A stretch of 64,000 nt of DNA from Pseudomonas syringae CC1557 (GCF_000452705.1 NZ_CP007014.1:4031501-4095500); one strand, 5' to 3'; counted from the stretch's first letter, positions 9,637 to 19,183 are shown. The notes: generated by a model from the letters alone, not told the origin. Translations and numbers: made by a program.

Positions 9637-10449
9637 TTGGCCAAGATTCTCGTAGTTACATCCGGCAAGGGTGGTGTGGGCAAGACCACTACCAGCGCCG
9701 CCATCGGTACAGGTCTCGCACTGCGTGGCCACAAGACAGTCATCGTCGACTTCGACGTCGGCCTGCGTAACCTCGACCTGATCATGGGCTGCGAGCGTCG
9801 TGTGGTGTATGACTTCGTCAACGTGGTCAATGGCGAAGCCAACCTGCAGCAGGCCTTGATCAAGGACAAGAAGATCGAGAACCTGTTTGTTCTGGCCGCG
9901 AGCCAGACCCGTGACAAGGATGCACTGACCAAGGAGGGCGTTGAAAAAGTCCTCATGGAATTGAAGGAAACCTTCGAATTCGTGGTTTGCGACTCGCCGG
10001 CCGGCATCGAGACCGGTGCTCATCTGGCGATGTACTTCGCCGATGAAGCGATTGTCGTGACCAACCCTGAAGTTTCGTCGGTACGCGACTCTGACCGCAT
10101 GCTGGGGCTGCTGGCCAGCAAATCGCGTCGCGCCGAACTGGGCCAGGACCCGATCAAGGAACACCTGCTGCTTACGCGTTACAACCCTGAGCGCGTCAGC
10201 AAGGGCGAGATGCTGGGCGTGGAAGACGTCAAGGAAATCCTCGCTGTGACCCTGCTGGGCGTGATTCCAGAGTCCCAGGCGGTTCTCAAGGCGTCCAACC
10301 AGGGCGTGCCGGTCATTCTGGATGACCAGAGCGATGCAGGTCAGGCCTATAGCGATGCGGTCGACCGCCTGCTGGGCAAAACACTTGAGCACCGTTTTCT
10401 GGATGTGAATAAGAAAGGATTCTTTGAACGTCTGTTCGGGGGTAAATGA
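9637..10449 (+). CDS. minD: Septum site-determining ATPase MinD (TTG start)
   Basis: Membrane-associated ParA/MinD-type ATPase of 270 residues that recruits MinC and oscillates with MinE to place the division site at mid-cell. It has the deviant Walker A motif GKGGVGKTT near residue 11, the switch region PAGIETGA, and a C-terminal amphipathic membrane-targeting helix ([11 protein letters not shown]). The start is TTG, supported by AGGGGTGA seven bases upstream and by the conserved N-terminus [16 protein letters not shown]. The stop overlaps the minE start. Confidence 0.98.
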
Positions 10450-10703
10450 TGAATATTTTTGACTTCTTTCGTGACCGCAAAAAAGAAAGCACGGCCTCGG
10501 TAGCGAAAGAGCGTCTACAGATCATCGTTGCCCACGAACGTGGCCAGCGGAGTACCCCGGACTACCTTCCTGCGTTGCAGAAAGAGCTGGTGGAAGTGAT
10601 CCGTAAATACGTCAATATCGAGTCTGATCAGGTTCAGGTCGCTCTGGAAAGCCAGGGCAGCTGTTCGATTCTGGAACTCAATATCACCCTGCCAGATCGC
10701 TGA
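10449..10703 (+). CDS. minE: Cell division topological specificity factor MinE
   Basis: Small protein of 84 residues that stimulates MinD ATP hydrolysis and restricts MinCD to the cell poles. The N-terminal segment [12 protein letters not shown] is the membrane-binding and MinD-contacting helix, followed by the dimeric topological specificity domain. Two ATG codons are adjacent at 10446 and 10449. The second is chosen because it gives the standard 84 residues and overlaps the minD stop as TGATG. Confidence 0.97.
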
Positions 10704-10719
10704 TCCGGCAGTCGCTGGC

Positions 10720-10762
10720 GGCGGTATCGGCGCACTTCTGCGGAAGCTGCGCCTTTACCGCC
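10720..10762 (+). other. Intercistronic hairpin between minE and rluA
   Basis: Outer stem GGCGGTA / TACCGCC encloses an inner GGCGCA / TGCGCC pairing around a TTC...GAA loop. There is no T run, so an attenuator or mRNA-stabilising stem is as likely as a terminator. Confidence 0.5.
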
Positions 10763-10793
10763 GTTGGCGTTTCTAGCGTTTCGAGGCCGTTGC

Positions 10794-11429
10794 ATGCCGT
10801 TGTCGAACATCCGCATCATCCATCAGGACGCTGCCGTTCTGGTGATCGATAAGCCTACCCTGCTGCTTTCCGTCCCCGGCCGCGCCGATGACAACAAGGA
10901 TTGCCTGATTACCCGCCTGCAGGAAAACGGTTTTCCCGAGGCCCGCATTGTCCATCGTCTGGACTGGGAAACGTCCGGGATCATCCTGCTGGCGCGTGAT
11001 GCCGACACGCATCGCGAACTGTCGCGTCAGTTTCATGACCGCGAAACCGAAAAAGCCTACACCGCACTGTGCTGGGGCCAGCCGTCGCTGGACAGCGGCA
11101 GCATCGACCTGCCCTTGCGCTACGACCCGCCGACCAAGCCGCGCCATGTGGTGGACCACGAAGGCGGCAAGCATGCGCTGACGTTCTGGAAGGTTGTGGA
11201 GCGGCATGACACGTACTGCCGCGTCGAGCTCACGCCGATCACCGGCCGCTCGCATCAACTGCGCGTGCACATGCTGTCAATCGGGCATCCGCTGCTGGGC
11301 GATGGTCTGTACGCCCACCCCGAGGCGCTGGCGGCGTATCCGCGCCTGTGCCTGCATGCCAGCATGTTGAGCTTCACGCATCCGGGTACCGGCGAGCGTC
11401 TTACCTTCGAATGCCCTGCGCCTTTTTGA
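10794..11429 (+). CDS. rluA: RluA-family pseudouridine synthase
   Basis: Pseudouridine synthase of 211 residues, close to the size of E. coli RluA (219), which modifies 23S rRNA U746 and tRNA U32. The catalytic motif HRLDWETSGI carries the essential aspartate, and GRSHQLRVHM is the conserved uridine-binding segment. There is no S4 domain, as expected for the RluA subtype. The start at 10794 follows GAGG by seven bases; the frame is open ten codons further but without a ribosome binding site. The gene follows minE in the standard Pseudomonas order. Confidence 0.93.
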   Translation: MPLSNIRIIHQDAAVLVIDKPTLLLSVPGRADDNKDCLITRLQENGFPEARIVHRLDWETSGIILLARDADTHRELSRQFHDRETEKAYTALCWGQPSLDSGSIDLPLRYDPPTKPRHVVDHEGGKHALTFWKVVERHDTYCRVELTPITGRSHQLRVHMLSIGHPLLGDGLYAHPEALAAYPRLCLHASMLSFTHPGTGERLTFECPAPF

Positions 11430-11507
11430 TCTGAATGGGTACTGAGCAACACACTGACACTCTTGCCCACGCAAAGCACTGAGCTTTGAACACTGAGCTT
11501 TGAACAT

Positions 11508-11948
11508 CGTGCCAATGCTCTGCGTTGGCATGCATTTCGTGACGCTCCGCGTCACAGATATCCGATACGGCGTAACGTAATGCCTTACCCCGTAGCAACT
11601 GCCAAAGAAACGCTTTTCGATCGCAATGGTACTGACGACGCAGAGTGCGACGTAAGTGACGGCTGAGTCCTGACACTGATCCGGGGGTAGCTCGGCAGGA
11701 CGCCGAGCAAGCCGCACCGGGCCATGGATGGCCCGTTGCGGCGACCCCCGGATCAGTGTCAGGACGAAGGAACCCGACGAAGTCGGGCCGGAAACGGAGC
11801 CAGGGGGTTTGGTTACTTTGGCCCCATCAAAGTAACTCGCCGAGGGGCGAAAAGGTGACTTGAGTCGAGCCTCAAACCCACTGACATCACAGAACCGCTG
11901 TGTGACGCAGAGCGTCACGAAGCGCATGCACCTCAGAGCGTTGGCACG
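11508..11948. repeat. REP-bounded composite repeat, copy A (441 bp, full length)
   Basis: Each terminus is a pair of adjacent hairpins: a TGCCAA-type stem followed by a GTGACGC/GCGTCAC-type stem. The two termini are near-perfect inverted repeats of about 45 bases. The core contains a ~95-base palindrome (11668-11763) whose arms are ACTGATCCGGGGGT and ACCCCCGGATCAGT around CGGGCCATGGATGGCCCG. Most of the rluA-apeB gap is this element. Reading frames inside it are treated as non-coding. Confidence 0.85.
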
Positions 11949-12043
11949 AGAGCCCGTCGGGCTTGGGTATCTCGATAAGCGCAACCCAAGGCAGCAAATC
12001 ATCCAATGCGGTAAACTCGCGCCATTGCTGTCTGGAGCTATTT

Positions 12044-13333
12044 ATGCGCGACGAGTTGAACAAAGGCCTCATCGATTTCCTCAAGGCTTCCCCTACCCCC
12101 TTCCACGCCACCGCCACCCTCGTGCAACACCTCGAAGCTGCCGGGTTTCAGCGGCTGGACGAGCGTGACACCTGGGCCGTCGAAACGGGAGGTCGTTACT
12201 ATGTGACGCGCAATGACTCCTCCATTGTCGCGTTCAGAATGGGCCGTCAGTCACCACTGACCGGCGGTATCCGCATGGTCGGCGCGCACACCGACAGCCC
12301 CTGCCTGCGGGTCAAGCCGCAACCCGAGTTGCAACGTCAGGGTTTCTGGCAACTGGGTGTCGAAGTCTATGGCGGCGCACTGCTGGCACCGTGGTTCGAC
12401 CGCGATCTGTCGCTGGCCGGCCGGGTCACGTTCCGCCGCGACGGCAAGGTCGAAAGTCAGCTGATCGACTTCAAATTGCCGATTGCGGTCATTCCCAATC
12501 TGGCCATTCACCTGAATCGCACGGTTAACGAAGGCCGTGCCATCAATCCGCAGACCGAGCTGCCGCCGATTCTGGCGCAAGTGGCCGGTGACGAGCGCGC
12601 CGACTTCCGCGCGCTGCTGACTGACCAACTGGCACGCGAACATGGCCTGAACGCCGATGTGGTGCTGGATTACGAGCTGAGCTTCTACGACACCCAAAGC
12701 GCTGCCATCGTTGGCCTGCATGGCGATTTCCTCGCCGGTGCGCGCCTGGACAACCTGCTGTCGTGCTTTGCCGGGCTGCAAGCGTTGCTCAACACTAACA
12801 GTGACGAAACAGCGCTGTTGGTCTGCACTGACCACGAAGAAGTCGGATCGTCCTCGACCTGTGGCGCAGATGGCGCAATGCTGGAACAGATCGTCCGGCG
12901 CCTGCTGCCGAGCAGCGAGGATTATGTGCGGACCATTCAGAAGTCACTGATGATCTCCGCCGACAACGCACACGGTATACACCCCAACTACGCCGACAAA
13001 CACGACGCCAACCATGGCCCGAAACTCAATGCCGGGCCAGTGATCAAGGTCAACAGCAATCAGCGCTACGCCACCAATAGCGAGACCGCCGGTTTCTTCC
13101 GCCACCTGTGCATGGCCGAAGAGGTTCCGGTGCAGAGCTTTGTGGTGCGCAGTGACATGGCCTGCGGTTCGACCATCGGACCGATCACCGCCAGCCATCT
13201 GGGCATTCGCACGGTCGATATCGGTTTGCCGACGTTTGCCATGCACTCGATCCGGGAACTGGCCGGCAGCCACGACCTGGCGCATCTGGTCAAAGTACTC
13301 GGCGCGTTCTATGCCAGCCATGAGCTGCCGTAA
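12044..13333 (+). CDS. apeB: M18 family aminopeptidase ApeB
   Basis: Zinc aminopeptidase of 429 residues, the same length as the P. aeruginosa homologue next to rluA. It removes N-terminal amino acids, probably acidic ones, from peptides in the cytoplasm. The M18 metal motifs are seen: the His-Asp of [11 protein letters not shown], the bridging aspartate in [10 protein letters not shown], the Glu pair in [10 protein letters not shown], and the final histidine in TFAMHSIRE. The start follows GGAG by eight bases. An upstream in-frame extension runs into the composite repeat and is rejected. Confidence 0.95.
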   Translation: MRDELNKGLIDFLKASPTPFHATATLVQHLEAAGFQRLDERDTWAVETGGRYYVTRNDSSIVAFRMGRQSPLTGGIRMVGAHTDSPCLRVKPQPELQRQGFWQLGVEVYGGALLAPWFDRDLSLAGRVTFRRDGKVESQLIDFKLPIAVIPNLAIHLNRTVNEGRAINPQTELPPILAQVAGDERADFRALLTDQLAREHGLNADVVLDYELSFYDTQSAAIVGLHGDFLAGARLDNLLSCFAGLQALLNTNSDETALLVCTDHEEVGSSSTCGADGAMLEQIVRRLLPSSEDYVRTIQKSLMISADNAHGIHPNYADKHDANHGPKLNAGPVIKVNSNQRYATNSETAGFFRHLCMAEEVPVQSFVVRSDMACGSTIGPITASHLGIRTVDIGLPTFAMHSIRELAGSHDLAHLVKVLGAFYASHELP

Positions 13334-13525
13334 CTGCTGCTGCCACTACTGAGGCGATCATCGACAACGTGAGGGCGGCCTGCCGCCACCACGTATCGGT
13401 GCTGACGCTCGGCAAACTGCCCATTGAAAGAAATAAAATCTTGCCAGTTACAACGATAAAAAAGATGCTGTGGTCTGTGGCATCCCGAGCCACCAGCGTG
13501 CAATAAATAGTTATTCGTTTATAAA

Positions 13526-13540
13526 GGGACTTCATGTCCC
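13526..13540 (-). terminator. Possible terminator of the ice nucleation gene
   Basis: The short stem GGGAC / GTCCC with a five-base loop is followed, on the minus strand, by TTTAT. It lies 59 bases past the ina stop. The stem is only five base pairs, so this is a weak call. Confidence 0.4.
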
Positions 13541-13598
13541 GAACCCCATCGACGGACCCTGTCGATGATTCAGTAGTGGAATGCCCACATAAAGCTGG

Positions 13599-16500
13599 CT
13601 ATTCGACCTCGATCCAGTCGTCGTCCTCGTCGGATTTATCGACAATATCGTCATCTTCGTTCACGTAATACGGTATGTCGGCGTCAACACCGTTCTCCCC
13701 CGTTTTGGCAACCAGTTGCCTGTACCTCTTCCCGTCCCAGCGTCTGAAAATCAGCGTTGAGTCTTCTCCAGCCGAGAGCGTCGAGCCTTCACTGCCAATA
13801 AGTTTGCTACGAGCGCCTGCCGTCAAGATACTGTTCTTTCCAGCGGTCAATCTGCTTTCGTCTCCCGCCATCAGGGTGCAGTCATGCCCACCGGTCAGCT
13901 TGCTTCTATCGCCGGCGGTCAGATAACTGTTATTACCGGCCAGTAGTTTGCTGCGGTCACCCGCCGTCTGATTACTGTCTGCACCGGCAATCAACCTGCT
14001 GCGATCACCTGCCAGCTGTACGCTACCCGCACCGGCAATCAGCGTGCTGCGAAAACCTGCTGTCTGCGAGCTGCCCTTGCCGGCGATCAGCATGCTTTTA
14101 TTTCCGGCGACCTGAATGCTTTCATGGCCTGCAATCAACGAGCTGCCATAACTTGCAATCTGGTTACTGCCGTAACCCGCAGTCAATGTGCTGCGAATGC
14201 CCGATGTAAGGCTACTGCCATAACCGGCGATCAAAACACTGCGAAGTCCTGCGATCAGCGTACTGCCATAACCTGCCGTCAGGAAACTTCTGATTCCACT
14301 GGTCAGGGAGCTGCCATAGCCGGCGATCAATGAGCTGTCTTGCCCGGCCGTTGCAGTGCTGCCGTAGCCCGCAGTGAGTGAGCTTCCGTACTCTGCGGTC
14401 TGAGTACTGCCGTAGCCGGCCGTGAGGGTACTTTTATAGCCTGCTGTCTGCGTACTGCCATAACCCGCGATCAGCGAGCTGGCAAAGCCGGCGGTCGAAG
14501 TGCTTCCATAGCCGGTGGTGAGCGAGCTGTTTTCCTGTGCGGTTTGCGTACTGCCGTAACCGGCGGTCAAGGTGCTCTCGTAACCTGCCGTCTGTGTGCT
14601 GCCATAACCCGCAATCAACGAACTCGCATAGCCGGCGGTAGAGGTGCTTCCATAACCTGTCACCAGGTCACTGCGCTCCTGCGCGGTTTGCGTACTGCCG
14701 TAGCCAGCGGTCAACGTGCTCTCGTAGCCTGCTGTCTGTGTACTGCCGTAACCCGCGATCAGCGAGCTGGAATAACCCGCGGTGGAGGTACTTCCGTAAC
14801 CGGTGGTGAGCGAACTGTTTTCCTGCGCGGTTTGCGTACTGCCATAACCGGTCGTCAACGTGCTCCCGTAACCCGCCGTCTGCGTACTGCCATAGCCGGC
14901 GATCAAGGAACTGGAGTAACCCGCAGTCGATGTGCTTCCATAGCCTGCAACCAGGTCACTGCGCTCCTGTGCCGTCTGTGTACTGCCATAACCGGCAGTG
15001 AGTATGCTTTTGAAACCTGCCGTTTGGGTGCTGCCATATCCGGCGATCAGCGAACTGTTTGACCCTGCCGTTGAAGTGCTGCCATAACCTGTAACAAGGT
15101 CACTGTGTTCTCGGGCCGTCTGTGTACTGCCATAACCGGCGGTCAGCATGCTTTTGTAGCTCGCGGTCTGGGTGCTGCCATAACCTGCGATCAGCGAACT
15201 GCTTGAGCCTGCGGTTGCAGTACTGCCATAACCCGCAATCAGGTCGCTGCCATCCCTGGCCGTCTGAGTACTCCCATAGCCAGCGGTCAGGATGCTTTTG
15301 TGGCCCGCTGTCTGTGTACTCCCGTACCCCGCGATGATGAAGCTCTCATGACCCGCAGTGCCTGTACTTCCATAGCCGGTAGTGAGGTTACTGGCAGCCC
15401 CGGCCGTTTGCGTACTGCCGTAGCCTGACGTGAGTACGCTACCCTGCTGTGCGGTCTGGGTACTGCCATAACCTGCAGTAAGCGAGCTTTCACTGCCCGA
15501 GGTCTGCGTGCTTCCGTAACCAGCGATCAGCGAGCTTTCAGCGCCCGCAGTTCCCGTACTTCCATACCCGGCCGTCAGGGTGCTGCCTTCACGGGCAGTC
15601 TGGGTACTGCCATAGCCTGCGGTCAGTGAGCTGTCGCTGCCGGAAGTCTGCGTGCTGCCGTAACCGGCGATCAACGAGCTGTCAGCGCCTGCCGTGCCGG
15701 TACTGCCGTAGCCCGCCGTCAGATTGCTGCCCTCTTGAGCGGTCTGGGTGCTGCCGTAGCCTGCCGTCAGAGCACTATCGCCCCCTGAGGTTTGTGTGCT
15801 GCCGTAACCGGCGATGAGCGAGCTGTCGGTCCCGGCTGTTCCGGTACTGCCATAGCCCGCCGTCAGATTGCTGCCTTGCTGAGCCGTTTGTGTGCTGCCA
15901 TAGCCTGCCGTGAGCGAACTGTCACTGCCCGAGGTTTGCGTGCTGCCGTAACCGGCGATCAGCGAGCTGTCGGAACCTGCTGTCCCGGTACTGCCATAGC
16001 CGGAAGTCAGGTTACTTCCCTCTTGAGCAGTCTGCGTGCTGCCGTAACCAGCGGTGAGTGAGCTGTCTCCACCCGAGGTTTGCGTGCTGCCGTAACCGGC
16101 GATCAGCGAGCTGTCGGAACCTGCTGTCCCGGTACTGCCATAGCCGGAAGTCAGGTTACTTCCCTCTTGAGCAGTCTGCGTGCTGCCGTAACCAGCGGTG
16201 AGTGAGCTGTCTCCACCCGAGGTTTGCGTGCTGCCGTAACCGGCGATCAACGAGCTGTCGGAGCCGGCCGTTCCTGTGCTGCCATAGCCCGCCGTCAGGT
16301 TGCTGCCTTCCTGAGCAGTCTGGGTGCTGCCGTAGCCTGCGGTAAGGGCGCTGTCACTGCCCGAGGTTTGCGTGCTGCCGTAGCCAGCGATCAGCGAGCT
16401 GTCGGAACCTGCTGTCCCGGTACTGCCATAGCCGGAAGTCAGGTTACTTCCCTCTTGAGCAGTCTGCGTGCTGCCGTAACCAGCGGTGAGCGAGCTGTCT

Positions 16501-17648
16501 CCACCCGAGGTTTGCGTACTGCCGTAACCGGCGATCAACGAACTGTCGGAGCCGGCCGTTCCTGTGCTGCCATAGCCCGCCGTCAGGTTGCTGCCTTCCT
16601 GAGCAGTCTGGGTGCTGCCGTAACCCGCCGTGAGCGAGCTGTCTTCTCCGGAAGTCTGAGTACTGCCGTAACCGGCGATCAAGGAGCTGTCCGAACCCGC
16701 CGTGCCGGTGCTGCCATAGCCCGCCGTCAGGTTGCTGCCTTCCTGAGCTGTTTGTGTACTGCCGTAACCCGCCGTCAGCGAGCTGTCCCCGCCTGAGGTT
16801 TGTGTACTGCCGTAACCGGCGATCAGCGAGCTGTCCGAACCTGCCGTGCCGGTGCTGCCGTAGCCCGCCGTCAGGTTGCTGCCTTCGCGAGCGGTCTGGG
16901 TGCTGCCGTAACCCGCCGTCAGCGCGCTGTCCCCTCCAGCAGTCTGAGTGCTTCCATAGCCTGCTACCAGCGAGCTGTCGGAGCCGGCGGTTCCTGTACT
17001 TCCGTAACCGGCAATCAGATCACTGTGATTGCCAGCAGTTTCGGAACTGCCATAACCGGCAATGAGCCGACTGTGATTGTCGCCACTCAACGTGCCGCCG
17101 TAAGTGGCGGTCTGCAACGTCTGCGGCGTCGTCACTGGCAGGTTGCTTGCTGAAGGGGCAGCCGCGCTGACCAACGCCACATCGAACACTTCATGACTGG
17201 GCTGTTCGGCCGCAGATACCGCGAAGCTTGCTGGTGTTGGCGTCAGAGTTGGCGTTGGTGTCGGCGTCAACGTTGGCGTTGGCGTTGATGATGACGTCGG
17301 TGGCGTGGATACATAGTCGGCCTGACGTGCCGAAATGAAGTGTGACGCGCTGATCCTGTCACCGACATGAACCACTTCGGCTCGCGGAAACTTGACCATT
17401 CCCGGCTCTTCCAGAGCAATGAGGTCTGCAACAGCGACTTCACAGACAATCCATCGAGCGTCAGCATGCACACTTAGAAAAGCGCTGCTTCCAGCGCCCC
17501 ACAGTAGACCGACCAGACCATTCTCGTGCCGCCGGGTTGACTGCCAGTATTTGGATTCAACCGTCCCGGAAGCGGGCCATATAAGGCCGCAATGATCGGC
17601 CATGTTATTTGCACAGGTCCGCAGCACCAACGCCTTGTCTAGGTTCAT
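13599..17648 (-). CDS. ina: Ice nucleation protein (Ina family, 70 tandem 16-residue repeats)
   Basis: Outer-surface ice nucleation protein of 1349 residues that orders water and triggers freezing at high sub-zero temperatures. Residues 1-180 form the unique N-domain, starting MNLDKALVLRTCANN and including a Thr-Pro linker near 118-140. Residues 181-1300 are exactly 70 repeats of the AGYGSTQTAGxxSxLx type, carrying the TxT water-organising motif. The last dozen or so units lose TxT and gain Arg or Lys (for example AGDRSKLTGG), the R-coils. Residues 1301-1349 are an acidic C-cap ending DDDWIEVE. It is longer than classical InaZ (about 1200 residues). No signal peptide is visible, as usual for the family. 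It stands alone, convergent with apeB. Confidence 0.97.
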   Translation of the reverse strand: MNLDKALVLRTCANNMADHCGLIWPASGTVESKYWQSTRRHENGLVGLLWGAGSSAFLSVHADARWIVCEVAVADLIALEEPGMVKFPRAEVVHVGDRISASHFISARQADYVSTPPTSSSTPTPTLTPTPTPTLTPTPASFAVSAAEQPSHEVFDVALVSAAAPSASNLPVTTPQTLQTATYGGTLSGDNHSRLIAGYGSSETAGNHSDLIAGYGSTGTAGSDSSLVAGYGSTQTAGGDSALTAGYGSTQTAREGSNLTAGYGSTGTAGSDSSLIAGYGSTQTSGGDSSLTAGYGSTQTAQEGSNLTAGYGSTGTAGSDSSLIAGYGSTQTSGEDSSLTAGYGSTQTAQEGSNLTAGYGSTGTAGSDSSLIAGYGSTQTSGGDSSLTAGYGSTQTAQEGSNLTSGYGSTGTAGSDSSLIAGYGSTQTSGSDSALTAGYGSTQTAQEGSNLTAGYGSTGTAGSDSSLIAGYGSTQTSGGDSSLTAGYGSTQTAQEGSNLTSGYGSTGTAGSDSSLIAGYGSTQTSGGDSSLTAGYGSTQTAQEGSNLTSGYGSTGTAGSDSSLIAGYGSTQTSGSDSSLTAGYGSTQTAQQGSNLTAGYGSTGTAGTDSSLIAGYGSTQTSGGDSALTAGYGSTQTAQEGSNLTAGYGSTGTAGADSSLIAGYGSTQTSGSDSSLTAGYGSTQTAREGSTLTAGYGSTGTAGAESSLIAGYGSTQTSGSESSLTAGYGSTQTAQQGSVLTSGYGSTQTAGAASNLTTGYGSTGTAGHESFIIAGYGSTQTAGHKSILTAGYGSTQTARDGSDLIAGYGSTATAGSSSSLIAGYGSTQTASYKSMLTAGYGSTQTAREHSDLVTGYGSTSTAGSNSSLIAGYGSTQTAGFKSILTAGYGSTQTAQERSDLVAGYGSTSTAGYSSSLIAGYGSTQTAGYGSTLTTGYGSTQTAQENSSLTTGYGSTSTAGYSSSLIAGYGSTQTAGYESTLTAGYGSTQTAQERSDLVTGYGSTSTAGYASSLIAGYGSTQTAGYESTLTAGYGSTQTAQENSSLTTGYGSTSTAGFASSLIAGYGSTQTAGYKSTLTAGYGSTQTAEYGSSLTAGYGSTATAGQDSSLIAGYGSSLTSGIRSFLTAGYGSTLIAGLRSVLIAGYGSSLTSGIRSTLTAGYGSNQIASYGSSLIAGHESIQVAGNKSMLIAGKGSSQTAGFRSTLIAGAGSVQLAGDRSRLIAGADSNQTAGDRSKLLAGNNSYLTAGDRSKLTGGHDCTLMAGDESRLTAGKNSILTAGARSKLIGSEGSTLSAGEDSTLIFRRWDGKRYRQLVAKTGENGVDADIPYYVNEDDDIVDKSDEDDDWIEVE
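13960..17100 (-). repeat. Ice nucleation gene internal tandem repeat (48-bp units, 144-bp higher-order period)
   Basis: Every 48 bases encode one 16-residue coil, and three coils form a 144-base higher-order unit. The same phrase TCTTGAGCAGTCTGCGTG recurs at 16021, 16165 and 16453, exact multiples of 144 apart, with near-identical sequence between the first two. This shows recent duplication or gene conversion inside the array. Confidence 0.9.
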
Positions 17649-18109
17649 TACAGCATCCTCATAGTTCCTTTAAATAAAAGCAGCTGCACTCATTGAGCAT
17701 TGCTTTACAGGACAACTGCCGTGTCAGCCTTTACGCCACAGCGGAACGACGCACAGGAAATAAACCAACTAACCAGTGCACATCCTTCCGTACTAAAAAG
17801 CTAACACAACGAACTAGCAAATATTAATTAATATTAATTTTTCCGTATATTTTTTACACTAAATTAGAATGATTACTCTGGAAAATATCATGGCAAAATC
17901 GAACTAATCTACGCCCACCCCATAAAAGTCAATAGAAGAATTTCCATTAATTTTTTTTGTTAATTAAACGCATGCATTACACAAATCCTATTAAGCCGGC
18001 TGTAGACTTCGCGCACCTTAGATGACCGGAATGAGTATTTACTTATAAAAAACAAGCAACTAACGACCGTGCGGGCCACGCTTGGCAAGAGAGTTTGCAG
18101 TACGAGCAC
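17649..18109. other. AT-rich intergenic region upstream of the ice nucleation gene
   Basis: About 460 bases with no credible gene, holding the ina promoter region. The part 17820-17980 is much more AT-rich than the rest of the window, with repeated ATTAATTAATATTAAT and runs of T. On the minus strand a TTGACT element (complement of about 17927-17932) is a -35 candidate, but no convincing -10 at proper spacing could be fixed. The composition is typical of foreign or silenced DNA. Confidence 0.6.
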
Positions 18110-18829
18110 TCAGTCGCCATGCACCTCGGCGCGCACATGAATCGCATCGTGGCGCCAGTACTCCAGATCGCAGTCAATCAGCCGGTCTTTGCGGTCGTAA
18201 TTGACGCGCGCAATGCGCAGCCCTGGGCTGCCGAGGGAAACCTTAAGAGCAGCGGCTGCCTCGGCGTGCAGCGCAGTGGGGACCATGTCGAAGCGCACCT
18301 GACCGTAGTGAAGGTCATAACACCGTGCATAGAGCTCGGTAAGCGACTCGTTCAGATCATGTTCGAGAATGCCGGGGAACACTTCCGGCCTCAGGTAGTG
18401 CTCGACGTACAGCACCAGACGCTGATCGATACGCCGCGCACGACAGATCTGGATCACGCTCGACAGCGCTGGCAGCTCCAGCATTTCGCAGATCATCGCC
18501 GAAGCCGGTTGCAGACGAGCCGAAAGCAGCTGAGTGTGAGCCACTCTTCCCTGCGCGCAGACCATCGCATGAAAATGACTGCGCCGAATCAGGTCGTAGG
18601 CCAGCCGCGGCGGCGAGATGAACCAGCCACGCCGCTCCTCACGATAAATCAGCCCCTGAGCCTCCAGTTGCAGGAGGGCTTCACGCAGGGTAATGCGGGT
18701 GGTGCCGAACACTTCACTGAGCTTGCGTTCGGCAGGCAGTTTGCTGCCGTGCGGCAACAGGCCATGTTCTATCTGTTCCTGCAAAGCCTTGCAGATAGTG
18801 GTTACCGCTCGTGGCACATCTTCGCGCAT
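18110..18829 (-). CDS. GntR family regulator, HutC/UTRA subfamily
   Basis: Transcriptional regulator. The N-terminal winged helix covers about residues 8-70 with the GntR signature LPAERKLSEVFGTTRITLREAL. The UTRA effector domain covers residues 85-235. UTRA regulators sense small molecules such as sugar phosphates, histidine metabolites or phosphonates. It is divergent from the ABC/phosphatase operon and is its likely repressor. The frame is open to a GTG at 18871. The ATG at 18829 is preferred because it follows AGGTACAGGA and leaves the palindromic site at 18843 in its leader. Effector identity is unknown. Confidence 0.88.
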   Translation of the reverse strand: MREDVPRAVTTICKALQEQIEHGLLPHGSKLPAERKLSEVFGTTRITLREALLQLEAQGLIYREERRGWFISPPRLAYDLIRRSHFHAMVCAQGRVAHTQLLSARLQPASAMICEMLELPALSSVIQICRARRIDQRLVLYVEHYLRPEVFPGILEHDLNESLTELYARCYDLHYGQVRFDMVPTALHAEAAAALKVSLGSPGLRIARVNYDRKDRLIDCDLEYWRHDAIHVRAEVHGD

Positions 18830-18842
18830 TCCTGTACCTGCC

Positions 18843-18854
18843 TGGACTAGACCA
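18843..18854. promoter_or_regulatory. Candidate GntR/UTRA operator 1
   Basis: TGGACTAGACCA is one mismatch from the perfect palindrome TGGTCTAGACCA, the general shape bound by HutC/UTRA-type regulators such as DasR. It lies 14 bases upstream of the preferred gntR start, suggesting autoregulation. A matching site lies at 19123. Confidence 0.55.
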
Positions 18855-19122
18855 GCTCTCTTGCGGGGCACCTATCAGTGCCATGCCCACTGTGAACTCC
18901 CTCGCTGCAAGCCTAGGCTGGCTACATGACCGTCCTGTGACATGACTAATCACAATTCATGCCAGACGGCGCTGAAAAAGCCCTGAAACCCTTGTCAGGC
19001 AGGCATTTTGCAATGGTCTACGCTTAGCCCGAAGCACTGCCAGGCCACGGAAAAAGCAGAACTCTCCGCCCTCCCCGACACGAAAATGTCATGCAACACG
19101 CCTAACTTGGCTCAGGTATTGC

Positions 19123-19134
19123 TGATCTAGACCA
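19123..19134. promoter_or_regulatory. Candidate GntR/UTRA operator 2, upstream of the ABC operon
   Basis: TGATCTAGACCA differs by one base from TGGTCTAGACCA and shares its right half with the site in the gntR leader. It is 50 bases before the start of the solute-binding protein gene, a suitable place to block transcription. A further half-site TGGTCTA lies at 19014-19020. Confidence 0.55.
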
Positions 19135-19183
19135 AACCATCCGCGATGAACACTTCTGCTAAAGAAGTGCACAGGAGCTCCGA

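Noticed and set aside
11277..12002. Minus-strand reading frame over the rluA end and composite repeat
   Set aside because: It overlaps rluA in antisense and runs through palindromes; it is explained by the repeat.
14544..16796. Long plus-strand reading frames opposite the ice nucleation repeats
   Set aside because: They are antisense shadows of a codon-repetitive array; their proteins are low-complexity Arg/Ala/Thr repeats without ribosome binding sites.
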